A DNA stretch of 64,000 nt, from the NCBI GenBank assembly GCA_964035575.1, contig OZ037908.1, forward strand, positions 1 through 64,000, written 5' to 3'. Below the pieces are notes generated by a model. It was not told the origin of the DNA. It did not search any database and saw only the letters and a list, made by a program, of their open reading frames with translations. The DNA is from Rhynchopus sp. YZ270_cl-10 (taxonomy: Eukaryota; Euglenozoa; Diplonemea; Diplonemida; Diplonemidae). Made by a program: the position numbers and the translations under genes. Of the stretch, positions 11,601-22,025 are shown piece after piece (the stretch's first letter is position 1; every line of letters begins with the position of its first letter).

Positions 11601-13635
11601 TGCCCCACACCTCAGGGTTGGTGAGGCCGTCAATGAAGCTTGACAGCTGTGCCTCGGTCTCGAAGTAGCGTCTGAGACCGGTCTTCACCTTCGTGACCCG
11701 CGCTCTGTCAGCCAGCTCAGTGCGTGCTTTGCTGACATCCAAGTACAGCGCGTTCTTCTTACCCAGTAAGGCCACGTACATGCACTCGCCGTTGGCTGCG
11801 TTCGGCACCCTCTTCCCCCCATGCACCTCGAGGAATGCGTCAAGGTTTGCCGCCTCCTCCGGGTTGATGTCCCCGTCTGCTCCACCTGCCAGCGCCCCGG
11901 GCCCCAGGCTTATGCTCTGAGGTGACAGCTCCCACCCGTCCCCTGTCCCCGCCGGTCGCCTCAACCTCTGCATGAAAACCCACACCCTGCTGGCAAGTAC
12001 TCGCAACCACAGCCTCCCGCTACGTGCTCTGTATCGGCCCTGTAGGAGCCCCTTCCTCAGCAGCACACTCAGCAGCTCTGCGTCCCGGATCAGTGCACAA
12101 CCCAAAGCCCGTGGCGCCGATCTCCCAAGCTCATACCCCACGCAAACCAGAGCCCAGATGGCCACCCACTGCAAAGCCACTCTCACAACGGCTGCCCTTA
12201 TCCTGCGGAAAAGTTGAGAGGGCGGACGCTTGCATGGCGCCTTGCGCCGACGGAACCTGCTCGCCTGTGCCTTGGTCCAGTTCAAGGACCTGTGACCTCG
12301 GCGCGTCCTCCTGGTCCCCCTCCTACCCACCAGCCACAATATGAGGTGACTGAGGGTAGGGGCGCGTCTGTCCTTCCACATGTCCAGGACCGCGAAAGAC
12401 ACAAACACACCCCACTCAGGTGCCTCGGCTACCCAGCGGGGGTCTGGTCGGCGCAGAGAAGAAAGGCGTTCCCAAAGGATGCTCCACCAGTCAAACCCAA
12501 GCCCATGTTCTGCACGCCCCATGTGAACATTGGGGGTGATAAAGGTCCCCCACACCCGTAACGTCACACAGTAACTCTGTCCTTCTCGCCCCGCAAGGCT
12601 GGCCCCGAACACCAGCATACCTCGCTCACCCCCACCTACAGTGTTGTTGCTGCAGTTGCTGCTGCTGCTGTTGCTGTTGCTGTCGGTGCTGCTGCAGGTG
12701 CTGCTGATGCTGTTGTTGTTGCTGGTGTTACGGTTGTTGTTGTAGTTGCTGTTGTTGCTGCTGATACTGTCCGCCCGCACATCCTGTGTCCGCCCGCGCA
12801 TCCGCTGTCTGCCACCGTTGTTGTAGTTGCTGTTGTTGCTGCTGATGCTGTCCGCCCGCACATCTAGTGTCCACCCGCGCATCCACTGTCTGCCACTGTT
12901 GTTGTAGTTGTTGTTGTTGTTGCTGCTGATGCTGCCCGCCCGCACATCTAGTGTCCGCCCGCGCATCCACTGTCTGCCACTGTTGTTGTAGTTGCTGTTG
13001 TTGCTGCTGATGCTGTCCGCCCGCACATCTAGTGTCCGCCCACGCATCCAGTGTCTGCCACCGTTGTTGTAGTTGTTGTTGTTGTTGCTGCTATCAAAGC
13101 TGCAGCCGCTTGGGTTGTTGGGCACAGGCCTCTTTTTGGGGTAATAATGGGGGGGAATGGGGGTGCACCTGCAGCTTCTGTAGCCGCTGCACATGAAGCC
13201 CTTGCGGCCATTGCTGCAGGTGTAGATGTTGCTGGTGTGGTTGTTGGAGCCGCTATTGTTGCAGTAGACGCTGCCATAGAGGCCATCACTCCAGTCATGG
13301 CTGCTCATGTTGCTGCAGCGAGAACGTGGTACCTGAGAGTGCTGAGTTGGTGTTGAGGAGCCCACTCGCGATACGTGCCTGCCGCAACCGTGGGAGGTAC
13401 TGATGTTGATGGCAGTGCTCCTGCTCACGATGCTGCTGCTCATGCTGCTGCTGCTCATGCTGCTGCTGCACATGCTGCTGCTGCTCATGCTGCTGCTCAT
13501 GCTGCTCCTGCTCATGCTGCTGCTGCTGCGCATGTTGCTCATGTTGCTGCACCAGCTTCGGCTGTCACCCCCGCCATCATCCATGGCTCCACACAGGAGC
13601 ACCATAGCCCAAAGCTGGGCACTCCACCTGCACAT
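8601..13635 (-). pseudogene. Truncated OTU-RT LINE protein (unit 1)
   Basis: The reading frame is the same as in unit 2 from the N terminus through the first OTU-like domain, the zinc fingers and the whole RT. It is cut inside the restriction-like endonuclease just after the PADILLST motif. The rest of the endonuclease, the second OTU-like domain and the C-terminal zinc cluster (about 660 residues) are absent, and translation runs into array-encoded residues with an accidental stop near 8,569. The first ATG of the frame is at 13,635; the few upstream codons begin with TTG. Relative to unit 2 it has four extra residues in the N-terminal Ser/Met-rich tract. It cannot encode a complete endonuclease. 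Confidence 0.9.
12745..13090 (-). repeat. Minisatellite of about 80-85 bp inside the LINE N-terminal region (unit 1)
   Basis: Four to five imperfect copies alternate a CTG/GTT-rich stretch with a conserved block containing CCGCCCGCACATCTAGTG. In the LINE frame this becomes repeated Ser/Asn runs punctuated by WMRGRTLDVRADS-type residues. The same array is in unit 2 at 20,844-21,190. It behaves as low-complexity coding sequence. Confidence 0.8.
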
Positions 13636-14178
13636 CTTCACCACCAAGAAAACAAAAAAGTCAAAACAGTAAAAAACAAAAGGACAAGGAAGACAAAATA
13701 CACGTCTCTACCTGCACTTCGCCAGAGAGGAACTACTCAACGGCCTTCTCTCTGCCCAGGACACGCCACTAGGAGGCGACAGGTAGGACCCACACAAGGG
13801 GGAAAACAAGTGGGGGAAAGGGGATAAGGGGAGAAGCAAAGGACAAGATGGGGTAGTGTGTAGCAAAACGTGTGTGCCCCCTTTTTTTTTTTTTTTTTTT
13901 TTTGGTGTTGTTCAACTTAGCCCTAGGCTCGACTTTTTTTTGTTCCACATCAAACTGGACAGGGCAAGGGGGGTACGTTTATAATGCACATGAAAGGCGC
14001 TTGGTCCGAGCGAAGCGAGGGCCAAAAGTCTTACAATCAGTACATGTGCCGGTTTAGTTAGAACGAGGCACAAAAGTGAATTAAACGAGGGAGATATTTG
14101 TCATCAGCATGTCGCCCTATTATGTATCGTTGTTTGCCGAGCGAAGCGAGGCATACAACTATATTTAGCTCTATGACA

Positions 14179-14726
14179 ATTTGGGATAAAGGAGGGGTGA
14201 ACATTAACACGGGAGAGGCAGGGGTGAATATAGACTGTCCAGTCTGTGTGGTTTTGCTGTATTTCCAGTATTGGTGCCCAGCTGGTTCTGGAGGGGAGGA
14301 AGGGGCGGGATGGGGCTTTCTTTTTACAATACGAAGTTCCTTTCTTGTTACTTTTGTTTTGTCTCTTGTAGTCTTTTTTGTTTGGATGATTAACGCCAGT
14401 AGCGACCCCCCATGGAACTCGTAGGGGATGGGGTGGGGGAAAAAATCTCCGTCGCTTACTCCTAGGCCGACGCCCACAGACAAACCGCCTCCTTGGCTTA
14501 CTCCTGACGTTTTCTGTGAGGGGGAAGATTTGGAATTTACATACAAGGGGCTTGACACCAGGGGGATTACACACATGTATCTAATGGGAGGGGTTGGGGG
14601 TAAAAAGGAAACAGGGAACTAAACAGGTGTTGCTACACACAAAAGTTGGGGTGGGGGAAAATAACAGAGAAGGGAAGGGCAACAGTGCCCACATAAACCA
14701 CAATCACAACCAATCGCGAGGCCCTT
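14179..14726 (-). other. LINE 3' untranslated region
   Basis: This stretch lies between the ORF stop and the start of the next tandem unit and has no credible ORF. Its last 120 bp (minus-strand 3' end) recur alone at 23,911-24,029, and an internal 60-bp piece (14,296-14,357) recurs at 26,270-26,331. That supports reading it as the retained 3' terminus of the element. It is G-rich on the plus strand. Confidence 0.6.
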
Positions 14727-17700
14727 CTATTTGAAGGTCGCCTCCATCATCAGCACCAGGACCGCCCTAAGCGCCCCGTACTGACTCGTCTGCCGTCCTC
14801 CGACGCGCCCCAGCTCCTCCCGCTGATCCCACCACGCGTCCAGCGCCTCGTACGCCACCTCCGGTGCCAAGGGAGTCATTCCCTCTCGCCTGGTCCCTCC
14901 CCTGGGGAAGAAGCAGTCCGCCCACTCTTCGACATTTCTCGGCACCCTGTCCCCTTCCTTCTGGCTGTGTGGGACTAACCCTTTCGCCTCCACATCCGAC
15001 CCTCGCGAGATAGGGGGAGAAGGCCGCCTTGCTGTGGTCTCCGCAGACCTGTCCTCCACTACACCGGAGCGACGAGTGTGGTTCCCCTGCGCCCGCCGCG
15101 AAGTCCCAAGGGTGGTCAGCTTCGTCCTTCTTTCCGCGTGGGACTTAGCCGTCCATCCACCAGTCTTCGCTGAACCCAAGTGGTGGTCACCAGTCAGAGC
15201 TGTTGGTGTGGTGTTGTAGCTCTGCTCTGATGGCCCCCAGACGAAGGATTCTGCTGCGGTTGCGGTGTTGTTGTCCATGGTGGTGTCGTGGTCGGCGCAG
15301 TCGGCGGAATCCTCCTCATCCATAACCTCCTCCTTCACCTCCGTTGCCGCGTCCTGTGGGGGAGCTGGGTTGCTGTTGTAGTAGCTACCTCCCACTGTCT
15401 GCGATGTTGTCGGCTGAACTGGCTGAACTGGCTGAACTGGCTTTGCCCTCAGCACACACTTTGCGTTGGCGCTCCCACATCCCTCACACCATGTGCGCTC
15501 GCAGGAACTACAAAACCAGTGGGGGACACTACATTCGGTGATGAGTGCGCAGTTTTCGCACGTGAGCAATTCCCCCTGTCTCCCCGGGCGCTCCTCCATC
15601 CGTGACAGCGCTCCGGTGCTGTGGCACTGCATCTCTGGAAGGGGGGTGTCGGGGGCAAGGCTTCGCAGATATGCAAACGTGTTGTCTGTCATGCATAACG
15701 GCGAGAAGTGGCCAGCCTCGTGAGCTCCTGTGTGCAGCACTGCTACGGCCCCGTTCGACTTGCTGGCTGGTCTATGGATGTGCACCTTAGAGTCCGATGA
15801 CACGACCGCCACAATGACTACCTGCAAAGCCCGTGCCAGACCCGCCAGTGCTGTCTGGTCCGCCCACGACCTGCGATCCCTGTTCCCTGCCAGGCTCATC
15901 CATCGCACCCAGGTCGCGAGGTCGGGCATCGCATTTCTCGCCAGGTCAGCATCTCTCTTCACTCTCTCCACCGCCAGGGACCGAAGGGTCGACGATGTCA
16001 CCACCTTCCAGCTCCGCACTGACCAGCACACTGCGTCGAACGCACAGTCTCCTACTCGGAACGGCACGGGCACCTGCGGTCGGGACAGCCCCCACTTCAC
16101 CAAGTTGGCCTCCAGTTCGCTGTGGGGGGTTGGGTCCTGTGCTGCTGTCTCTGGCGCCGTTTCCTTCTCGTTGCCTGTCTCTGGCTCCTCCTCCGCACTC
16201 ACCCTGATGTCTCCCTGGTGGTCGTCTGTCACTTCCAGGTTAGGTAGATGGTCGGGGGGCAAGCGTATCAAGTCCCCCTCTTCCGGGTCGACGGTGGGAT
16301 CTAAGTCCACACGCTCTCGCAGAGGACCCCTCAGGCAACCAGTCAGAGACCCTCGATCCGTCGCGGCCTTCCCGATCTGTCGCTGCAGCGTCGTCCCTAG
16401 CCCCCAATTCCACCTCTGTGACATCTCCACTCTGTTCCCAAGCTTCCTGTCCGCTGCGAAACGGAGCATCTGCTGCCATATCGACGCCGCCGCGGGTCCC
16501 AGACCTCCTGTGGTCTCCAGGGCGAAGGGTGTGAACGCCAGCCGCTCCGCCGCACACGCGTCACCATGCTTCTTCCTCTTGGCAGTTTCCGCCTTCGTCG
16601 CCGCGTACCCCTTCGCGACTGCGGCACCCTGCACCATCGACGCTGACGTCGGCGTCCACACAGTCACATCGATAGCTCGTCCTCTCGACTCCCCGACCCC
16701 TGTGGACAGCAGAATGTCAGCGGGCTTGTTGTTGCCCAGGATGAGGTGGTTGGGTTCCAGGATGGGGCTCAGACCTGCCTCATTTGCTGCTCCATACACA
16801 TAATCGCGTACTGAGTTATGTCGCAGTATACGATGCCCACCCATTCTGCAGGCGAAGATGTGGTCCCCCCTGGTGTCCATGGGCTGGTTGCATTGCCTGC
16901 ATGAGACACCCTCCGCGTATATGGGGAGGTGGAGGCGGAGTCTGGCTGCGGCCTTGAATGCAATCGGAGGGATGTAGTGCTCCCAGGTGGGGGGTGCAGT
17001 AAGCCAGGACCCTGCTTGGGGGAGGGCCAGAGAATTGAGACGCGCCTTGTCGTACGCATCACCCTTGACGAAGAGGTCCCGCAATTGTTCCTCCAGGATC
17101 CCTGCAGACAGATCACGTTGACGCAGGGGGACGGCTGGCTGCAGCTTGGGGTCAATCCTAGCACCTTCAGCCACTTGCTCGTTGTACAGCGTTGCCGTCC
17201 GTTCCCATCCTTCGGCGTCCCAGGTGAAGCTGGGGTCCAGTTCGGTGCACAGTTGGTGCAGGCCGCTCCTTGCTCCCATGGCTGCTGCAGTCCAGTGGTC
17301 GCGGATGCGGCGCACGCCCATGCCCCCTACCCTACATGGCAGTGCGGCCTGTCTCCGTGCTTCTTCCGGCAGGCCTCCATCCTCATCACCAAAAAGCGCG
17401 GCCAGGGCAGCGTCTACCTCCTTGTCGTACTGGCTGAGGTACTTGTGGGTGCACGCGTGACCAATGGCTCTCATGTAGAAAACCATGCGTGCAAACCCCT
17501 CGCACTGACGGAGTAATGTCAGTCCAGCCTGCGAGTCAGACACCTTCTGCAGCAGACGCAGTTGCACCGCGAATTCCTCCACCTTCTTCTCCATGTACGC
17601 TTCGCAGTACTCGTCGTCCCCGATTGGCGCCCCCAGGAACGCAAAGCCTCCATACTTCACGCTCATCACTTTTCCTTCACAGGCTGAGCAAGTCTCCGCC

Positions 17701-20700
17701 AAGTCAGTGGTGTGGCTGCACACGGGGAGGCCAGCTCTGTCCAGGTCCAACGGAGTCTGCTGTCCTAGGGCGATGACTTCACACTTTGACAGCTTCACCT
17801 TCAGCCCCAGCTCCGCACTGCGTGTCCTCACTAACTCCAGCGCTCGAGCCACCGCCTCTGGGTTCCCCATGATCGTCCCATCATCGAGGTACCAGATGCT
17901 ACAGTCGATGCCCTGGACTGCACGCACTTCGTCTGTCAGTGCTTTGATCCCCAGGGAGAAGAGTAGGGGCCCTGCGGGGTCGCCTTGCTGCGCGCCTCTG
18001 GTGGATGGGATCATCTCGTCACCATACACTAGCCCGGTGTGGGAGTTGTAGCACCATTCGACCCACGGTGAAATGGACGGGAGATATTTCCTTGTGGCTT
18101 CCAGAAAAGTCTTGCGAAAGATGCTGTTGAATGCGTTCTCGTAGTCAATCTGTACGATCACTTTGTCGCTCCCCTGGTGTCGTTTTGCGTATGCTGCCAC
18201 AACCATTGTCGCCGCTTCCAGTCCACCGTCCACCGCCACCCCAACTTGTCTCCCTGGCAGCAGCACTCCTCGTGCCTTTTCCCTCACAGACGCCACCTCG
18301 ATCTTGCTCACGACTCGCCGAAGTGTGTTGCCTGCAGAGATGGGGCGGACGTCGCCTTGGTCACCCTTCTTTAACGCCACCAGAGTAGCTCCTGCCATGA
18401 ACATAGCTGTCTCGGAGGGGGCTTTCCCGCGTCGCAGCAGGTCCAGGACTTGCGTCATCAGTGGCAAGATGTTCAGGTCCGGGTGTTTGACCATCCACCC
18501 CTTGAGGTGATCCCCGCGCAGACCAAAGGGACCTGGAGCAGAGCCCTTTGCCATGCTATTTATGGCTTTGAGGGCGGCGATCGGCTTCAGCGGCTCGGAA
18601 GCAATTTCCGGCAGAGAAGTGGCAGGTTGGGGTTCCTCATGGGGGTGCTTTCTGCGGAGGATGTCTGTGGATTCCTCAGTACGCTCTGCCAGCCCACCCT
18701 TGTGGAGGCGGCTCATCCCTGCTGCCATCCTCCCATTCCGCACCTCCCGGACCATCGCCTTCTCCCTTTCTTCCCACGTTGGTTCCTTCCGCTCCTTCTC
18801 CTTCTTCGTACCGCCTGTGCGATTCGCAGCTGCTCGCCACATTGCTGCGATCTCACCTTCTCTCCACTCATCCACATCCTTCTGCCGCAAGACTGCCACC
18901 TTCGTCTTGAGGTGCTTCCCACCTCGCTTCGCCGGTAGGACCAGCTTCGCGAACATGCACAAACGTTTCCAGCTTGCCTCATCGCCAACTGCGGCCACAT
19001 CCTCAAGTGCCTGGGTGAACTCCACAGCGGCTGGACGGTCGATGCTCGTGGGGATCGCATCTGTTGTCCTGATGGGGATTTGAGCTATCTCCCACCACTC
19101 CGGCAAGTCAACGTCGTCTGCCTTTTCCACTGCGGTGCGTTCCCTGGGTGTGGGCTTTGCGATCGCCTTTACCAGTTTCGCACACTGAAGACATGTCTCC
19201 TTCGATGCCGACCGTATCCCCCCACACGCTTCACACTGTCCTAACCCCAACTTGTTGAGGGTGTCGTGGGGGATGTGGTCGCCGGAAGACAGGTGTGCAC
19301 CGATGTGTGTGCGCAGGCCGGGAACAGAGAAGGGCTGGGGACGGTGTAGACTGCTTCCGTTGCAACACGGAACAGGGCAGAAGAGCCTCGGTGCATCAGC
19401 CCCCAGAGGAGAAGGCGACTCCTTCGTCATGGCAGGGATGGGTGTTGCTGTTAGGCCTTTCGGGTCAAGCTCTGCGAAGGGGGCCGACTGGACCATTGCC
19501 AGGGCGTTCTTTGGGTCCATTTGCACTTCCTCATAGTGATTATTGAGGAGTGAAACTACCCTGACGCGGCGGTCTTTCTGCGTCCGCAAGTCTTTCGATG
19601 AGGCTGCGGGGTTGATCGTCACCACTGGATTCGGCCCAGGCTGCACTACCGCTATCGTGGTGGACCATGCATTTGCTGCCAGGTGTAGGGTGAGGTGGTT
19701 GCCCCACACCTCAGGGTTGGTGAGGCCGTCAATGAAGCTTGACAGCTGTGCCTCGGTCTCGAAGTAGCGTCTGAGACCGGTCTTCACCTTCGTGACCCGC
19801 GCTCTGTCAGCCAGCTCAGTGCGTGCTTTGCTGACATCCAAGTACAGCGCGTTCTTCTTACCCAGTAAGGCCACGTACATGCACTCGCCGTTGGCTGCGT
19901 TCGGCACCCTCTTCCCCCCATGCACCTCGAGGAATGCGTCAAGGTTTGCCGCCTCCTCCGGGTTGATGTCCCCGTCTGCTCCACCTGCCAGCGCCCCGGG
20001 CCCCAGGCTTATGCTCTGAGGTGACAGCTCCCACCCGTCCCCTGTCCCCGCCGGTCGCCTCAACCTCTGCATGAAAACCCACACCCTGCTGGCAAGTACT
20101 CGCAACCACAGCCTCCCGCTACGTGCTCTGTATCGGCCCTGTAGGAGCCCCTTCCTCAGCAGCACACTCAGCAGCTCTGCGTCCCGGATCAGTGCACAAC
20201 CCAAAGCCCGTGGCGCCGATCTCCCAAGCTCATACCCCACGCAAACCAGAGCCCAGATGGCCACCCACTGCAAAGCCACTCTCACAACGGCTGCCCTTAT
20301 CCTGCGGAAAAGTTGAGAGGGCGGACGCTTGCATGGCGCCTTGCGCCGACGGAACCTGCTCGCCTGTGCCTTGGTCCAGTTCAAGGACCTGTGACCTCGG
20401 CGCGTCCTCCTGGTCCCCCTCCTACCCACCAGCCACAATATGAGGTGACTGAGGGTAGGGGCGCGTCTGTCCTTCCACATGTCCAGGACCGCGAAAGACA
20501 CAAACACACCCCACTCAGGTGCCTCGGCTACCCAGCGGGGGTCTGGTCGGCGCAGAGAAGAAAGGCGTTCCCAAAGGATGCTCCACCAGTCAAACCCAAG
20601 CCCATGTTCTGCACGCCCCATGTGAACATTGGGGGTGATAAAGGTCCCCCACACCCGTAACGTCACACAGTAACTCTGTCCTTCTCGCCCCGCAAGGCTG

Positions 20701-21722
20701 GCCCCGAACACCAGCATACCTCGCTCACCCCCACCTACAGTGTTGTTGCTGCAGTTGCTGCTGCTGCTGTTGCTGTTGCTGTCGGTGCTGCTGCAGGTGC
20801 TGCTGATGCTGTTGTTGTTGCTGGTGTTACGGTTGTTGTTGTAGTTGCTGTTGTTGCTGCTGATACTGTCCGCCCGCACATCCTGTGTCCGCCCGCGCAT
20901 CCGCTGTCTGCCACCGTTGTTGTAGTTGCTGTTGTTGCTGCTGATGCTGTCCGCCCGCACATCTAGTGTCCACCCGCGCATCCACTGTCTGCCACTGTTG
21001 TTGTAGTTGTTGTTGTTGTTGCTGCTGATGCTGCCCGCCCGCACATCTAGTGTCCGCCCGCGCATCCACTGTCTGCCACTGTTGTTGTAGTTGCTGTTGT
21101 TGCTGCTGATGCTGTCCGCCCGCACATCTAGTGTCCGCCCACGCATCCAGTGTCTGCCACCGTTGTTGTAGTTGTTGTTGTTGTTGCTGCTATCAAAGCT
21201 GCAGCCGCTTGGGTTGTTGGGCACAGGCCTCTTTTTGGGGTAATAATGGGGGGGAATGGGGGTGCACCTGCAGCTTCTGTAGCCGCTGCACATGAAGCCC
21301 TTGCGGCCATTGCTGCAGGTGTAGATGTTGCTGGTGTGGTTGTTGGAGCCGCTATTGTTGCAGTAGACGCTGCCATAGAGGCCATCACTCCAGTCATGGC
21401 TGCTCATGTTGCTGCAGCGAGAACGTGGTACCTGAGAGTGCTGAGTTGGTGTTGAGGAGCCCACTCGCGATACGTGCCTGCCGCAACCGTGGGAGGTACT
21501 GATGTTGATGGCAGTGCTCCTGCTCACGATGCTGCTGCTCATGCTGCTGCTGCTCATGCTGCTGCTGCACATGCTGCTGCTGCTCATGCTGCTCCTGCTC
21601 ATGCTGCTGCTGCTGCGCATGTTGCTCATGTTGCTGCACCAGCTTCGGCTGTCACCCCCGCCATCATCCATGGCTCCACACAGGAGCACCATAGCCCAAA
21701 GCTGGGCACTCCACCTGCACAT
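14727..21722 (-). CDS. LINE polyprotein: OTU-like, zinc fingers, RT, restriction-like endonuclease, second OTU-like
   Basis: The product would reverse-transcribe and insert the element by target-primed reverse transcription. Rough positions: 1-330, Ser/Asn-rich low complexity; about 605-745, OTU-like cysteine protease (NGECMYVALLG with Cys, then NNHYEEVQ with His); about 780-860, a C2H2-like finger and a CxxC..CxxC knuckle; about 1,080-1,330, RT with QIDYENAFNS, GAQQGDP and YLDDG; about 1,610-1,740, the C-x2-C..H..C knuckle (CRQCNQPMDTRGDHIFAC) followed by PADIL and AIDVTV, the R2/NeSL-type PD-(D/E)XK endonuclease; about 1,890-2,010, a second OTU-like domain (VGDCAFDAV, then AGHFSPL); about 2,055-2,095, a Cys/His cluster. 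OTU domains are known in some LINEs; two flanking the RT are unusual. The frame is intact. The start is the first ATG, but the low-complexity N terminus leaves it uncertain. Confidence 0.85.
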   Translation of the reverse strand: MCRWSAQLWAMVLLCGAMDDGGGDSRSWCSNMSNMRSSSSMSRSSMSSSSMCSSSMSSSSMSSSIVSRSTAINISTSHGCGRHVSRVGSSTPTQHSQVPRSRCSNMSSHDWSDGLYGSVYCNNSGSNNHTSNIYTCSNGRKGFMCSGYRSCRCTPIPPHYYPKKRPVPNNPSGCSFDSSNNNNNYNNGGRHWMRGRTLDVRADSISSNNSNYNNSGRQWMRGRTLDVRAGSISSNNNNNYNNSGRQWMRGWTLDVRADSISSNNSNYNNGGRQRMRGRTQDVRADSISSNNSNYNNNRNTSNNNSISSTCSSTDSNSNSSSSNCSNNTVGGGERGMLVFGASLAGREGQSYCVTLRVWGTFITPNVHMGRAEHGLGFDWWSILWERLSSLRRPDPRWVAEAPEWGVFVSFAVLDMWKDRRAPTLSHLILWLVGRRGTRRTRRGHRSLNWTKAQASRFRRRKAPCKRPPSQLFRRIRAAVVRVALQWVAIWALVCVGYELGRSAPRALGCALIRDAELLSVLLRKGLLQGRYRARSGRLWLRVLASRVWVFMQRLRRPAGTGDGWELSPQSISLGPGALAGGADGDINPEEAANLDAFLEVHGGKRVPNAANGECMYVALLGKKNALYLDVSKARTELADRARVTKVKTGLRRYFETEAQLSSFIDGLTNPEVWGNHLTLHLAANAWSTTIAVVQPGPNPVVTINPAASSKDLRTQKDRRVRVVSLLNNHYEEVQMDPKNALAMVQSAPFAELDPKGLTATPIPAMTKESPSPLGADAPRLFCPVPCCNGSSLHRPQPFSVPGLRTHIGAHLSSGDHIPHDTLNKLGLGQCEACGGIRSASKETCLQCAKLVKAIAKPTPRERTAVEKADDVDLPEWWEIAQIPIRTTDAIPTSIDRPAAVEFTQALEDVAAVGDEASWKRLCMFAKLVLPAKRGGKHLKTKVAVLRQKDVDEWREGEIAAMWRAAANRTGGTKKEKERKEPTWEEREKAMVREVRNGRMAAGMSRLHKGGLAERTEESTDILRRKHPHEEPQPATSLPEIASEPLKPIAALKAINSMAKGSAPGPFGLRGDHLKGWMVKHPDLNILPLMTQVLDLLRRGKAPSETAMFMAGATLVALKKGDQGDVRPISAGNTLRRVVSKIEVASVREKARGVLLPGRQVGVAVDGGLEAATMVVAAYAKRHQGSDKVIVQIDYENAFNSIFRKTFLEATRKYLPSISPWVEWCYNSHTGLVYGDEMIPSTRGAQQGDPAGPLLFSLGIKALTDEVRAVQGIDCSIWYLDDGTIMGNPEAVARALELVRTRSAELGLKVKLSKCEVIALGQQTPLDLDRAGLPVCSHTTDLAETCSACEGKVMSVKYGGFAFLGAPIGDDEYCEAYMEKKVEEFAVQLRLLQKVSDSQAGLTLLRQCEGFARMVFYMRAIGHACTHKYLSQYDKEVDAALAALFGDEDGGLPEEARRQAALPCRVGGMGVRRIRDHWTAAAMGARSGLHQLCTELDPSFTWDAEGWERTATLYNEQVAEGARIDPKLQPAVPLRQRDLSAGILEEQLRDLFVKGDAYDKARLNSLALPQAGSWLTAPPTWEHYIPPIAFKAAARLRLHLPIYAEGVSCRQCNQPMDTRGDHIFACRMGGHRILRHNSVRDYVYGAANEAGLSPILEPNHLILGNNKPADILLSTGVGESRGRAIDVTVWTPTSASMVQGAAVAKGYAATKAETAKRKKHGDACAAERLAFTPFALETTGGLGPAAASIWQQMLRFAADRKLGNRVEMSQRWNWGLGTTLQRQIGKAATDRGSLTGCLRGPLRERVDLDPTVDPEEGDLIRLPPDHLPNLEVTDDHQGDIRVSAEEEPETGNEKETAPETAAQDPTPHSELEANLVKWGLSRPQVPVPFRVGDCAFDAVCWSVRSWKVVTSSTLRSLAVERVKRDADLARNAMPDLATWVRWMSLAGNRDRRSWADQTALAGLARALQVVIVAVVSSDSKVHIHRPASKSNGAVAVLHTGAHEAGHFSPLCMTDNTFAYLRSLAPDTPLPEMQCHSTGALSRMEERPGRQGELLTCENCALITECSVPHWFCSSCERTWCEGCGSANAKCVLRAKPVQPVQPVQPTTSQTVGGSYYNSNPAPPQDAATEVKEEVMDEEDSADCADHDTTMDNNTATAAESFVWGPSEQSYNTTPTALTGDHHLGSAKTGGWTAKSHAERRTKLTTLGTSRRAQGNHTRRSGVVEDRSAETTARRPSPPISRGSDVEAKGLVPHSQKEGDRVPRNVEEWADCFFPRGGTRREGMTPLAPEVAYEALDAWWDQREELGRVGGRQTSQYGALRAVLVLMMEATFK

Positions 21723-21964
21723 CTTCACCACCAAGAAAACAAAAAAGTCAAAACAGTAAAAAACAAAAGGACAAGGAAGACAAAATACACGTCTCTACCT
21801 GCACTTCGCCAGAGAGGAACTACTCAACGGCCTTCTCTCTGCCCAGGACACGCCACTAGGAGGCGACAGGTAGGACCCACACAAGGGGGAAAACAAGTGG
21901 GGGAAAGGGGATAAGGGGAGAAGCAAAGGACAAGATGGGGTAGTGTGTAGCAAAACGTGTGTGC

Positions 21965-21967
<3 letters not shown>

Positions 21968-22025
<58 letters not shown>

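Larger units (their letters stand above)
8601..14178 (-). mobile_element. RLE-type LINE, tandem unit 1, truncated at its 3' side
   Basis: This segment matches 16,700-22,305 almost base for base (constant offset of 8,099 bp until a 12-bp length difference near 13,490). On the minus strand it begins at 14,178 with a roughly 275-bp leader, has an A tract of about 22 (seen as T at 13,882-13,903), then the ORF. It stops at 8,601, where homology to unit 2 ends and the octamer array begins. The missing part is the 3' side, the opposite of normal 5' truncation by aborted reverse transcription, so recombination or break repair is more likely. Confidence 0.9.

Noticed and set aside
12636-13827. Gln-, Ala- and Val-rich short ORFs in the LINE N-terminal region
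   Set aside because: Alternative frames of the same CTG/GTT minisatellite; no independent start or domain.
16122-16181. Independent short repeat shared between 16,122 and 26,346
   Set aside because: The second occurrence is one of several ordered LINE fragments, so it is explained by the shrunken LINE.
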